NCBI GenBank assembly: GCA_946480465.1
Contig: CAMLJY010000032.1
Location: 3,915-67,914 of the forward strand
Direction: 5' to 3'
Length of the DNA stretch: 64,000 nt
Origin: an uncultured Burkholderiales bacterium
GTDB taxonomy: Bacteria; Pseudomonadota; Gammaproteobacteria; Burkholderiales; Burkholderiaceae
Shown in pieces: positions 15,999 through 24,769 of this stretch. Within the stretch, counting starts at the first letter, position 1. Each line of letters opens with the position of its first letter. The position numbers and the translations under genes were made by a program. Below the pieces are notes generated by a model. The model was not told where the DNA came from. It worked only from the letters and a program-made list of their open reading frames with translations, and ran no database searches.

Positions 15999-18088
15999 GC
16001 GTCGCGCAACTGGACTACCGCATGGGCTCGCATCGGAGTGGACGCACCGGAATCCGCCCACTTGGACCACTGCCCCGCCTCGGGTCCGGTTTCCTTGGCC
16101 GACGCGGCGGTCGCCCAAAGCGGCTCGGTGGGCACGAGTTCGGCCCAGGCGGACGGTGCATGCAGGGTGTACTGGCGGCTCAGGCCTTCGAGCAGGTAGT
16201 CGCCGAGTGACTCGGTGCTGCCATGGGGCAGCCGGCCGGCGAGGTTCGGCCCCATGAGGATGGGCATCGACAGATCGAGCGTCATTTGCTGCAGGCGTGA
16301 CGCCACGCTGACCGGTTCGCCGAGGGCGGCATGCGCGCGCCGCCGGGCGGGGCCGAAAGAGCCGACCAGCGCCGTTCCGGATTCGAGCCCGACGCCGAGG
16401 GCGAGAGGCTGGACGGGGCTGTCGTCATGCGGTGGCTGGGTGGGAGCGAGAAGCGTACGGGTGGCACGCAACAGTTCCTGCGCGGCTTGCAGGGCCTGCT
16501 GCGGATGGTCCGGCCGGTCGGAATAGGCGTTCCAGACGGCGAGGATCGAATCGCCGACCACATTTTCCACCACGCCACCATGCTGTTCGACGACATCCAC
16601 CGCGATGCAACAAAACGCATGCAGCATCGCGGCCGTCTCCTCCGCAGGCCGATGGGCCGCGAAGGACGAGAAGTTGCGAATGTCGGCCACCAGCACGCTG
16701 ACTTCGCGCTGGTCGACCTGCACGCTGCCCGATGGATCCATCACCATCAGCTGCTGCGCGACCGGGGCCGGCAGGTAGGCCCCCAGGTGGGCGGACAGGC
16801 GTTCGCGCTGCGCCCGCATCAGCGCATGCTCGGCAGTCGCCAGGATCATCGAGGCCACGACCGAGAACAAGGCGACGCCGACCCATGGCAGCCACAGGTC
16901 GGCACGCCACAGCGCGAGCGCCGCGGCGGCATAGCAGGACAGCGCGAGCACGGCCCCGGCGATCGGCAGGCGCTTGGCCGGTACCGCGCGCCGCCGGGCG
17001 ACGAGCCCCAGCAGCAGCAGCGCGATCACCGAACCGGCCAGCAACTGCAGCCAGGGCGCGCGGTGGGGGGTATGCGGCAGACGGTGGTCGAGCAGCCCGA
17101 CGATGGCCTGTGCATGGACCTCGAGGCCGGCGGCCACGGCGGCGTGCGGCGTGGCCACGGTGTCGCCGATGCCGAAGGCCGTGGCGCCGATCAGCGCCAC
17201 CGTGCCGTCGAGCAGCTTCAGTTCGGCGGTGCCGTTCAGCACGTCGGCCGCGGACACCGAGGCGAACGCGCGCCGCTCCAGCCGGTAGGGCACCCGCATG
17301 TCGCCGTTCGCGTCCACGGAAACCACGAGGCCGGGCAGGCTCGCACTGGTGATCCAGCCCGCGGGAGCCCAGAAGCCGCCGCCAAAGGCCTGCTCCGAGG
17401 CTGCGGTCCATTTCCAGTCCGGACTGGTGGCAGCACCCTCCGGCCCGACCGCCGCTCGCCACAGCGCCGCCAGCGACAGGCTCGGGTAGGCCCGGCCGTC
17501 ATGGCAGATCAGGGCTGGGATCTTGCGCACGACGCCGTCGCTCTCGACACGGGGCGTGATGTGGCCGAGCGTCGGCCCGGCCTTCAGCAGTTCGGCCGGG
17601 TGGCCGTAGAAGCCATGGCTGCGCGGCGCGAAGGCCGGACAGCCCTGCGCCGCAACGGCTCCCGCGACCTCGCCGACACGAGGCGCCACGTTGGAATCGA
17701 TCGAGAAGATCTGGCCGGCCACGACCGGAGCGCCCGACCAGGCTGCCGCCAACTGGCCGTCGCCATCCTTGGCGTCCGGGAAATTGATGTCGTAGACCTG
17801 CACCACGACGCCGGCCTGCTGCAGCTTCTCGGACAGGCGCGCGATGGTGCTGCGCGGCCACGGCCAGGGGCCAACCTGCTTCAGGCTGGCCTCGTCGATG
17901 TCGACGACCACCAACCGGCGCTCAGGATGGTCGCTGGCACCGAGGCGCCAGGTCCAATCGCCCACGACCCGCTCCGCGCCAGAGAACAGCTGCGGCACGA
18001 AGACCTGCAGCCCAAGCACGAACAAGGCGGACAGCACCAGGGCTGCGACACGCAGCCGGCTGGGGTGTTGGCGCCAGAAGGAGGTCAT
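15995..18088 (-). CDS. CHASE2-domain class III nucleotide cyclase
   Basis: A 697-aa membrane enzyme. A membrane segment at about 14-33, a periplasmic CHASE2 sensor (about 35-335, with VVVDIDEASLKQVGPWPWPRS) and three membrane helices (about 348-418) lead to a cytoplasmic cyclase domain (about 455-620). Metal-binding Asp469 (VLVADIRNF) and Asp513 (VVGDSILAVW) are present and the transition-state Arg598 (VASRL) is kept. The adenine-specifying Lys position is Asn509, the Asp/Thr position is Ala587, and the catalytic Asn of the usual VNxASR is Ser594. Product identity and activity are therefore uncertain. It lies between fecR and the barrel gene. CHASE2 proteins often neighbour FecR-domain proteins, suggesting that FecR feeds the sensor. 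Confidence 0.9.
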   Translation of the reverse strand: MTSFWRQHPSRLRVAALVLSALFVLGLQVFVPQLFSGAERVVGDWTWRLGASDHPERRLVVVDIDEASLKQVGPWPWPRSTIARLSEKLQQAGVVVQVYDINFPDAKDGDGQLAAAWSGAPVVAGQIFSIDSNVAPRVGEVAGAVAAQGCPAFAPRSHGFYGHPAELLKAGPTLGHITPRVESDGVVRKIPALICHDGRAYPSLSLAALWRAAVGPEGAATSPDWKWTAASEQAFGGGFWAPAGWITSASLPGLVVSVDANGDMRVPYRLERRAFASVSAADVLNGTAELKLLDGTVALIGATAFGIGDTVATPHAAVAAGLEVHAQAIVGLLDHRLPHTPHRAPWLQLLAGSVIALLLLGLVARRRAVPAKRLPIAGAVLALSCYAAAALALWRADLWLPWVGVALFSVVASMILATAEHALMRAQRERLSAHLGAYLPAPVAQQLMVMDPSGSVQVDQREVSVLVADIRNFSSFAAHRPAEETAAMLHAFCCIAVDVVEQHGGVVENVVGDSILAVWNAYSDRPDHPQQALQAAQELLRATRTLLAPTQPPHDDSPVQPLALGVGLESGTALVGSFGPARRRAHAALGEPVSVASRLQQMTLDLSMPILMGPNLAGRLPHGSTESLGDYLLEGLSRQYTLHAPSAWAELVPTEPLWATAASAKETGPEAGQWSKWADSGASTPMRAHAVVQLRDA

Positions 18089-18127
18089 GGGAAGAAGCGG
18101 CTCACGCGGGGACAGGGGGCTGGGCGC

Positions 18128-19543
18128 TCAACGGCCCCAGAGCGTCTTGCCGCTGAACAAGCCGTCGCCGCTCTTGCTGGTGAAGAGGTAGCCGGCTTCC
18201 TTGCCGTCCAGGGACAGCGCACCGCGGATGGTGTTCGTGCCGGTCACGTTCTCGTTGGAGAACATGCCCTTGGCGTCGATGTCCCCGCCCATCACGAAGT
18301 CCACCTTGCCGGCGGACGCGGAGAACAGGTTCAGTTCGGTCGCGAACTTGCGCTGGCCGAAGTCGACGCTGAACTTGCCGGACACGGTGGCCAGCTCGGA
18401 CACCGAACCGATCTGGTAGCTGGCCTGCGCACGCTGCAGGCCGAAGCTCACCGCCTGGTTGGTATCCGGGCGCAGCAGGTCTTGTGGATTCGATGGATCC
18501 TTGGCACGCAGCAGGATGCTGGCGTCGTCGATGGCGAGGGTTTCGGTTCGCCCGCTGCTGACGGTGTTCCATCGGTAGCTGATCTTGTCGTTCACGGGCG
18601 GCGCGAATCCCCAGTGACCCCAGACCAGCTGGGCCTTCTTGTCGCCGGGGGTGTTCAAGGTGGCCGGGTCGACCACGGGCACATCGACCGAACTGGTCGA
18701 CGTCACGCTCACCAGCGCGACGGCGGCGGCCCGGTCGCTTTCCGTCATGGTCGCGAAGCCTTTCGCTTCCGCCGCGGCCAGGGCGGCGGTGCGCGCCGCG
18801 GTCTCGGCGGCGTACATGGCGGCGGCGCGCTCCTCGGCGCCGGTGGCGGCGACGACCGCGATGCTGTTCGATACGGGCACCACGCGGGTGGTGCGATCGC
18901 CGGGGCGCACCTCGGCCATCAGCCGGCCCATGTCCGCGGACAGCAGGCGCGCATCGGCCGTGGTGCAGGGGCCGAGCGCCGTGGCGGAACACCCGGCACC
19001 GAGCGCGCCGACGACGATGGCGCCGTCAGCCACCGTGGCCCGCACGCCGGTGGCGTCGGTCTGCACGATGAAGTCGGTGCCGCGGACGCCGATGGCGGCG
19101 ATGGGGGTGTTGAGGCGGAAGCGGGACTTGTCCAGTTCGGTCGCCGCGCCGGAAATCGAGCGGCTGGTGCCCTGCTCCATGCGCAGGCGCACCTCGTTGA
19201 GCTGCGGCTTCTCGGCGTCGAAGCGGTAGGCCTGGACCTCGAGCACGCTCTCGGGCCGGATGCTGACCGCGCCGTTGTCGATGAAGCGCACGTGCACGTG
19301 GCCGTTGGCGGAGGTCTCGACCCGGTCGCCCACCAGGATCGATGCCCCGCGGCGCAAGGGCTCGGAGCTGCCGTTCAGGTGCACCACGCGCGCCGCGCCG
19401 ATCACCAGGCTGACCTGGCCGACCGCCTGTTCGCCGGCCGATGCCGAGGCCGAGGCTGACACCAGCATGCCGGCAGCCGCCCAAGCCAGGGCGTGGGTTG
19501 GCCACGGGCGGCTGGAGGAACGGACGGTGCGGTTTCGTATCAT
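18128..19543 (-). CDS. FecR-domain periplasmic protein
   Basis: 471 aa from the ATG with complement 19541-19543, chosen because AGGAG lies 7 nt upstream. A signal peptide (hydrophobic WAAAGMLVSASASASA) precedes a FecR domain at about 35-145 (ILVGDRVETSANGHVHVRFIDNGAVSIRP, TPIAAIGVRGTDF). An Ala-rich helical linker spans about 185-260. The C-terminal part (about 270-470) looks beta-rich and may hold a barrel-like or ligand-binding fold. No sigma factor accompanies it, so it is not a classic FecIR system. It leads the operon with the CHASE2 cyclase and barrel gene and is divergent from the Crp-family gene, sharing a 122-bp control region with a CRP-type site. Confidence 0.85.
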   Translation of the reverse strand: MIRNRTVRSSSRPWPTHALAWAAAGMLVSASASASAGEQAVGQVSLVIGAARVVHLNGSSEPLRRGASILVGDRVETSANGHVHVRFIDNGAVSIRPESVLEVQAYRFDAEKPQLNEVRLRMEQGTSRSISGAATELDKSRFRLNTPIAAIGVRGTDFIVQTDATGVRATVADGAIVVGALGAGCSATALGPCTTADARLLSADMGRLMAEVRPGDRTTRVVPVSNSIAVVAATGAEERAAAMYAAETAARTAALAAAEAKGFATMTESDRAAAVALVSVTSTSSVDVPVVDPATLNTPGDKKAQLVWGHWGFAPPVNDKISYRWNTVSSGRTETLAIDDASILLRAKDPSNPQDLLRPDTNQAVSFGLQRAQASYQIGSVSELATVSGKFSVDFGQRKFATELNLFSASAGKVDFVMGGDIDAKGMFSNENVTGTNTIRGALSLDGKEAGYLFTSKSGDGLFSGKTLWGR

Positions 19544-19611
19544 GGCGCGGCTCCTGAAGGCCGGGGCGAGCGGCTGGAAACTGGATAGTGCATCCAGACG
19601 CCCCCGGTTGA

Positions 19612-19627
19612 TGTGTTGTGCATCACA
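19612..19627. promoter_or_regulatory. CRP-type site between fecR and the Crp-family gene
   Basis: TGTGTTGTGCATCACA fits TGTGA-N6-TCACA with one mismatch. The right part also forms a tight palindrome TTGTG-CAT-CACAA (19617-19629). It lies 68 bp from the fecR start and 38 bp from the regulator start, so it could control both directions, including autoregulation. Confidence 0.6.
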
Positions 19628-19665
19628 AGCCCGGGTGCTTTGTTGCATGCACAGTTCGTCCCCCG

Positions 19666-20364
19666 ATGCCCATCCTCATCCCGATCCTGCAGGGCTTGCG
19701 CCTGTTCGACAGCCTGCCGCCCGAGAAGCTGGCGGAGGTGTCGGTCACGATGAGCGAGCGCCGTGTCGAGCGGCGTGAGGTGGTGATCAAGCGGGGCGAG
19801 ACGGACGCCGGACTCGGCTTCCTGATCGAGGGGCGTCTGCAGACCGTCAATTTTACGTTGGACGGTCGCGAGGTCGGCATCGACTTCATCGAAGATGGCG
19901 ACTTCTTCGGCGAACTCTCAGTCATCGACGGCCAACCCGCACCGGAGTACATCATCGCCGTGGCACCGTCGCGGCTCGCCTTCCTCGACCGCGACCGCGC
20001 CCGCGAGCTGATGTTCTCGACCCCGCGCGGTGCCGCCGCGGTGGCCGAGCGGCTGGCCGCGCGCATGCGCCGGGCCGCCAGCCACCGTTCGCTGCTGGCG
20101 CTGCCCAGTTCGTTCCAGCGTGTGTGCGCCCAGCTGGCCCTGCTGGCGCAGCGCAGCAAGACCGGCGAGGTCGTGATCGTGATGCCGCCCACGCACCAGG
20201 AGATCGCGATCATGGTCAACACCAGCCGCGAAACGGTGACCCGGACACTGCAGTTCCTGCAGGGCCTGAAGGTGCTGGCGCGCGACGGCAACCAGCTGGT
20301 GGTGCACCAGCCGGACACGCTGCAGCAGGCGGCGGACGGCAAGGTGGCGCCAGCCAAGGGCTGA
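19666..20364 (+). CDS. Crp/Fnr-family transcription regulator
   Basis: 232 aa from ATG 19666; a GTG at 19618 would add 16 residues. An effector domain of cyclic-nucleotide-binding fold (about 8-120), a dimerisation helix (about 121-140) and a winged helix-turn-helix (about 148-215) are visible. The recognition helix TSRETVTRTL carries Arg188, Glu189 and Arg193, the same trio that reads TGTGA in E. coli CRP, in agreement with the three nearby sites. The phosphate-binding cassette keeps Gly82-Glu83 (FGELSVIDG). It has Pro-Ala-Pro (91-93) where CRP has Arg82-Ser83, so ordinary cAMP binding is doubtful. There are no FNR cysteines. It is divergent from the fecR-cyclase-barrel operon. Confidence 0.92.
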   Translation: MPILIPILQGLRLFDSLPPEKLAEVSVTMSERRVERREVVIKRGETDAGLGFLIEGRLQTVNFTLDGREVGIDFIEDGDFFGELSVIDGQPAPEYIIAVAPSRLAFLDRDRARELMFSTPRGAAAVAERLAARMRRAASHRSLLALPSSFQRVCAQLALLAQRSKTGEVVIVMPPTHQEIAIMVNTSRETVTRTLQFLQGLKVLARDGNQLVVHQPDTLQQAADGKVAPAKG

Positions 20365-20461
20365 CACTCAGACCCAGCGGCCACCGCACCGTCACAGGGC
20401 AGCCGCCCCCCCAAGGGGACCGTGCGGGAACCGGCCCCGCCGGGCCGCGCGACGCCTCAGC

Positions 20462-23401
20462 TCACCCGGGCAGGTACTCGATGCCGGTGGCCGCCAGTCC
20501 GACGAGGTCGGCGCTGGCGGCGTTGAACTCGATCTGGCAAGCCAGCAGCGCCAGCGACGACTGGCTGTAGACGCCCGAGTCGAGCAGGCCGACGAACTGC
20601 GACAGCTGGGCCGCGCCCGGCTCGACACCGATCACGTTGCGGTAGATGTGCTTGAAGAAGGCCTCGTTCGAGCTGCCGCCGGCGAACATCGGCACGACCC
20701 CGAGCGCCAGGTCGACCACGCTGGCGTAGCTGAACCCGCCGTCGAAGAGGCTGAGCCCGATGCCGACGTAGGCCTCGTTCTGCAGGTGCTGCGGCCCCAG
20801 CAGCGCGCGGATGATCTGTGCCGCCTGGCCGGCATGGCCGTCGAGGTCGAGTGCGACGTGCAGGTCGGCGAACTGCAGCCGCTCGACCGCCACCAGCCGG
20901 TCGCTGCCCTCGGCGCCCGTCTTGTCGGCCACCGTCCAGTGCGTGGCGGAACGCGTCAGGGCGAAGTCGGCGCGACGGCCCGCGAAGGCCGCCGTGTCGA
21001 TGCCGCTGCCGCCATCGACCAGGTCGTCGCCGCCGCCACCGCTGATGCGGTCGTTGCCGCCGTAGCCGCTGTAGCCGTCACCGCCGGCCTGCGCGGCCAG
21101 GTCGTCGACGCCGTCGCCGCCGCTGAAGAGGTTCGCGACGCCAACGACGTCGAGCCCCACGGTGTAGCTGGCGCTGCCGCCCATGCCGTCGCTGATGGTG
21201 TAGGTGAAGCTGTCGCTGCCGACGTAGCCGCCGGACGAGCGGTAGCTGAAGTCGCCATTCGCGCCGACGATGACCTCGCCGTGCGCCGCGTCGAGCCCGA
21301 GCGCATACGAAATCGCATCGCCATCGACGTCGGTGGCCCGCGGCAGCGCCGCCTGCATCAGCGCCCCACCCTGCGCGAGGTAGTTGCCGTCCGTGGCCAC
21401 CGGCGCACCGTCGTTGACCGGCAGCACCGAGACGAAGGCCAGGTAGCCGTTGCTGCCGCCGCTGCCGACCAGTTCGTACGCCACGGTGTCGATGCCGTGA
21501 AAGTCTCGCTGCGGCGTGTAGCTGAGCTGCCCGCTGGCGCTGATCGAGGCCGTGCCGTGGGCCGGCGTCCCGCTCAGCCGGTAGCTCACCGTGCTGGGCG
21601 CCACGTCGCTCGGGGCCGGCAGGGCCGCCGCGAGCAGCCCATCCTCGTCGACGGCCAGCTCGGCATCGGCGCCGAGCACCTGCGCGGACAGCTGCACGGT
21701 CACGTCATCGAACTGCAGCCGCTCGATGCCGGTCAGCGTGTCGAAGCCGCCGGATCCGCTGCGTGATTCGACGAACACCTTGCCGAAGCCGTTCGACACC
21801 TGGTAGTCGGCACGCCGGCCCGTGAAGACCGCGGTGTCGGTGCCGGCGCCGCCCTCGATCCAGTCGTTGCCGGCCGCGCCGGTCAGCCGGTTGTCGAGCG
21901 CATTGCCGAGCAGCACGTCGTCGAAGGCCGAACCGACGGCATGTTCGATCGCGCTGCCGATCGCGATGCCCAGGTTGTCGACGCCGCCGAAGCCCCCGGC
22001 GCTGACGCCGGCGCTGCTCAGGCGCCCGCCGCCGAGGTCGAGGTCCACCCCCGCGGCCATCGCAGAGGCATCGATGGTGTCGCTGCCGCCGTCGTCGATG
22101 ATCGTCGTCTGGGCCGACGACTCGGCGGCGCCGAGCTGGTAGACATCGTCGCCGCCGCGTGTGCTGCGGCTGCCGTACAAATAACGCAGCGCCTGCACGT
22201 CCAGCATGCCCCAGTCGGCGCGGAACAGGCCATCGGCCGAGACGGTCTGCGACATGGCCGTCAGCGCCGTGCGGTCGTCCTGGGCGCGCAACTGCACCGT
22301 GTACTGGTCGTCCGGATCGACGTTGCGCGAATGACGCAGGCCCAGCGCATGGCCGATCTCGTGCAGCAGCGCGGCGTAGCCTTCGCTGCCCGGCGCCAGG
22401 CCGGCCATCGACTCGGCATCCATCCAGACGTCGCCGGCCAGCGCGCCGGCGCCCGGCTCGTTCGGCTGCCAGCTGACGCCCTTGGTGTCCGCCTGCTGGC
22501 TGACGCCGAAGCGCAGCTGGCCGCTGTTGCCGCCGCCCTCCGCGACCTCGGTGAAGCTGATGCCCGCGACGGCCGAGGTCCGCGCCAGCAGATCGCGCAC
22601 CAGCTGCTGCTCGGCCGAGGTGAAGGCGCGGAAACCAGTGGCGCCGACGCCGCTGCCGGGCGCCTGCGTGACGAAGCTGTAGCTCAGCGTGACGGCCGTG
22701 CCCAGCGCCTGGCCGGCATTCCAGCGCAGGTCACCGCCGCTGGCGATGGCCTGCTGCGCCATGTCCTCGGGCCGGATGAAATCGGCCAGCAGGTACTTGA
22801 TCCAGATCTCCTGGTCGTTCTCGTCGCGCCCACCCGAGACCTCGAGGTACTCGACGTCGGCCGTGCTGGCGACGTAGTTCGAATTGCCCTTGAGGCTCAC
22901 CTGCGCGGTGCGGCCGTCGACCGAGACCTGGATGTCCAGCTCTTCGAGCCGCGCCGGCACCCAGGGCTGGCCGGGCACCGCCTCGTGCCAGAGCGCGCCG
23001 AGCGTGTCGTCGCCGGCCCCGCCGAGGATGGTGTCCAGGCCGCCGCCGCTCCAGAACTTGTTGTCGTTGCCGTTGCCGCTGAGCCAGTCGTTGAAGACGG
23101 AGCCGGACACCTCGCTGACGTCGACCAGCGTGTCGCGGCCGCCATGGCCATCCTCGGCCCAGCCCCCCGCCAGGTCGACGCGGACCGCGGACGGCGAGTC
23201 CCAGTACGCGACGCCGACGACGCGCCACCAGTCGCTGCTGGGCAGGCGCTCGATGTGGTCATTGCCGGTGCCGCCGAGCACCATGCCCTGGTAGAGCTTG
23301 AACTGGTCGTTGCCCTGCGCGCCGAGGTAGGTGTCCCAGGCGTCGGAACCCGCGGGCTGCGTGTAGCTGTCGTTGCCGCTGGTGAATCGGATGTCGGCCA
23401 T
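20462..23401 (-). CDS. RTX-type M10 (serralysin-like) metalloprotease with DUF4214-like C-terminus
   Basis: 979 aa, no signal peptide, so probably type I exported. The N-terminus (1-140) carries RTX-like GGTGND and GGAGDD motifs. A protease domain follows (about 225-415) with zinc motif HEIGHALGLRH at 347-357 and a downstream Met-turn (ALTAMSQ, about 379-385). Then come RTX blocks (GSAFDDVLLGNALDNRLTGAAGND; GGSGIDTAAFAGRRADF twice over), two cadherin-like repeats (about 580-770) and a C-terminal DUF4214-like helical region (about 860-979: QIIRALLGPQHLQNEAYVGIGLSLFDGG). It starts 12 bp after the DUF1501 gene and is convergent with the Crp-family gene. Processing or shaping of surface proteins is inference. 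Confidence 0.9.
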   Translation of the reverse strand: MADIRFTSGNDSYTQPAGSDAWDTYLGAQGNDQFKLYQGMVLGGTGNDHIERLPSSDWWRVVGVAYWDSPSAVRVDLAGGWAEDGHGGRDTLVDVSEVSGSVFNDWLSGNGNDNKFWSGGGLDTILGGAGDDTLGALWHEAVPGQPWVPARLEELDIQVSVDGRTAQVSLKGNSNYVASTADVEYLEVSGGRDENDQEIWIKYLLADFIRPEDMAQQAIASGGDLRWNAGQALGTAVTLSYSFVTQAPGSGVGATGFRAFTSAEQQLVRDLLARTSAVAGISFTEVAEGGGNSGQLRFGVSQQADTKGVSWQPNEPGAGALAGDVWMDAESMAGLAPGSEGYAALLHEIGHALGLRHSRNVDPDDQYTVQLRAQDDRTALTAMSQTVSADGLFRADWGMLDVQALRYLYGSRSTRGGDDVYQLGAAESSAQTTIIDDGGSDTIDASAMAAGVDLDLGGGRLSSAGVSAGGFGGVDNLGIAIGSAIEHAVGSAFDDVLLGNALDNRLTGAAGNDWIEGGAGTDTAVFTGRRADYQVSNGFGKVFVESRSGSGGFDTLTGIERLQFDDVTVQLSAQVLGADAELAVDEDGLLAAALPAPSDVAPSTVSYRLSGTPAHGTASISASGQLSYTPQRDFHGIDTVAYELVGSGGSNGYLAFVSVLPVNDGAPVATDGNYLAQGGALMQAALPRATDVDGDAISYALGLDAAHGEVIVGANGDFSYRSSGGYVGSDSFTYTISDGMGGSASYTVGLDVVGVANLFSGGDGVDDLAAQAGGDGYSGYGGNDRISGGGGDDLVDGGSGIDTAAFAGRRADFALTRSATHWTVADKTGAEGSDRLVAVERLQFADLHVALDLDGHAGQAAQIIRALLGPQHLQNEAYVGIGLSLFDGGFSYASVVDLALGVVPMFAGGSSNEAFFKHIYRNVIGVEPGAAQLSQFVGLLDSGVYSQSSLALLACQIEFNAASADLVGLAATGIEYLPG

Positions 23402-23413
23402 GTTTCTTGCGTG

Positions 23414-24769
23414 TTATGTGCGCAGCAGCGGGATCGTCTTCTGCGCGAAGTTGCCGAGCTTGGGGAACACCTCGCTCGTCAGGCCGTCGGGCAGGCCCAT
23501 CCAGCGCATCACGGCGGCACCCACCTGGTCGCTGGACGTCGTCGGCACCATGCGGCCGTTGCGGCCAGGATCGCCGTCGTCGGGGCCCCCGAGCGTCAGG
23601 GTCGGGAAGGTGCCGTGCACGGTGCCGCCGTGCACCGGCTTGCCCAGCGCGAACCAGTGGTTGCCCCAGGCGTGTTCGCTGCCGCCGCCGGAGCCCGGGC
23701 GCAGCGTGCGGCCGAAGTCGCTCATCGCCAGCGTCACCACGTGATCGTCCATGCCGGTGGCGCGCATGGTCTGGTCGAAGGCCGCGACCGCCTTCGCCAC
23801 CACTGCGAGCTGGGCGTCCTGGGTGTTGGTGTCGCTGCCGCGCTGGTTGGCATGCGTGTCGAAGTTGCCCCAGGACACCAGGAACACCTGGCGGCGGTAG
23901 CCCTGCGCCTTGAACACCGGCAGCACCGAGGCCAGCGCGCGCATGCGCTCGGCGAGGTCGCCGCTGCCGAAGTCGGCGCTCGGCGCCGTGGCCTGCAGCA
24001 AGGCCTTGGTGAACAGCGTGGCGTCGGCCACCGCGGCGCCGAAGGTGCGTGCGTACTCGGCTTCGTAGGCGTTGGCGAACTGCCACTGCGCCATCCGGTT
24101 GATCGACTGCGAATCGGCCGACTGCGGGACCGCCAGGTCCGCGGTGCCCCAGTGGCGCGCGCCGTTCGCCGGCATGAACGAGACATTGCCGCGGCGCCCG
24201 AGCACCAGCGTGCGGCTGTTGGTCATCGTCACCGCGGAAATCGGGTTGCGCAGCGTCGAGGGCAGCAGCTCGAGCGCGCGGCCGGCCCAGCCGCTGCCGT
24301 CCGCGTCGCCGCCCCAGCCTTGCTGCATCGCGACCTGGTCGCTGTGCGACAGCAGGAAGGGCGGCAGGTCGACCGCATTGGCGAGCACCTGCGCGGCGGT
24401 CGCCGGCTCGACGAGCGGGCCGACGTTGGCGATCCAGGCCAGCCGCTGCTCGTTGTACAGCGCGGCCAGCGGCGCCAGCGCAGGGTGCAGGCCGAAGCTG
24501 TGGCCGGCCGCGCTGCCGTCGAGCGCCACCAGGCTGCTCTTGGCCAGCGCCAGGTTCGCACGCGACGCCTGGTAGTCGCCATAGGCGCCATCGGTCGGCA
24601 CCAGGCTGTTGTGGCCGTCGTTGCCGCCCTCGAGGAACAGCACGACCAGCGCCCGGTAGTCGCTGGAAGCGGCCTGGCCGATGCCATGCGGCCCGAGCCA
24701 GCCACCCAGGCCGGCCATGCCGCCCATCGCGGCCGCGCCGGCCGCACGCATCCATTGACGGCGCTGCAT
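23414..24769 (-). CDS. DUF1501 family exported protein
   Basis: 451 aa. ATG (complement 24767-24769) overlaps the stop of the DUF1800 gene (TGATG), so the long reading frame upstream is not used. The N-terminus MQRRQWMRAAGAAAMGGMAG looks like a twin-arginine signal. The body has the sulfatase/alkaline-phosphatase-like features of DUF1501: LVVLFLEGGNDGHN at about 41-54, WGNFDTHANQ, VVTLAMSDFGRT and GTFPTLTLGGPDD. Function is not established for the family. DUF1800 and DUF1501 genes are a widespread pair; here the RTX protease follows directly. Confidence 0.93.
   Translation of the reverse strand: MQRRQWMRAAGAAAMGGMAGLGGWLGPHGIGQAASSDYRALVVLFLEGGNDGHNSLVPTDGAYGDYQASRANLALAKSSLVALDGSAAGHSFGLHPALAPLAALYNEQRLAWIANVGPLVEPATAAQVLANAVDLPPFLLSHSDQVAMQQGWGGDADGSGWAGRALELLPSTLRNPISAVTMTNSRTLVLGRRGNVSFMPANGARHWGTADLAVPQSADSQSINRMAQWQFANAYEAEYARTFGAAVADATLFTKALLQATAPSADFGSGDLAERMRALASVLPVFKAQGYRRQVFLVSWGNFDTHANQRGSDTNTQDAQLAVVAKAVAAFDQTMRATGMDDHVVTLAMSDFGRTLRPGSGGGSEHAWGNHWFALGKPVHGGTVHGTFPTLTLGGPDDGDPGRNGRMVPTTSSDQVGAAVMRWMGLPDGLTSEVFPKLGNFAQKTIPLLRT

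Noticed and set aside
16331..19459. 1042-codon plus-strand frame opposite the cyclase and fecR genes
   Set aside because: It spans the junction of two genuine minus-strand genes and shows no domain; an effect of high GC.
20365..20461. C-run/G-run hairpin-like sequence between the Crp gene and the M10 protease gene
   Set aside because: Only a short imperfect pairing without a T-run; typical spacer in high-GC genomes, not enough to call.
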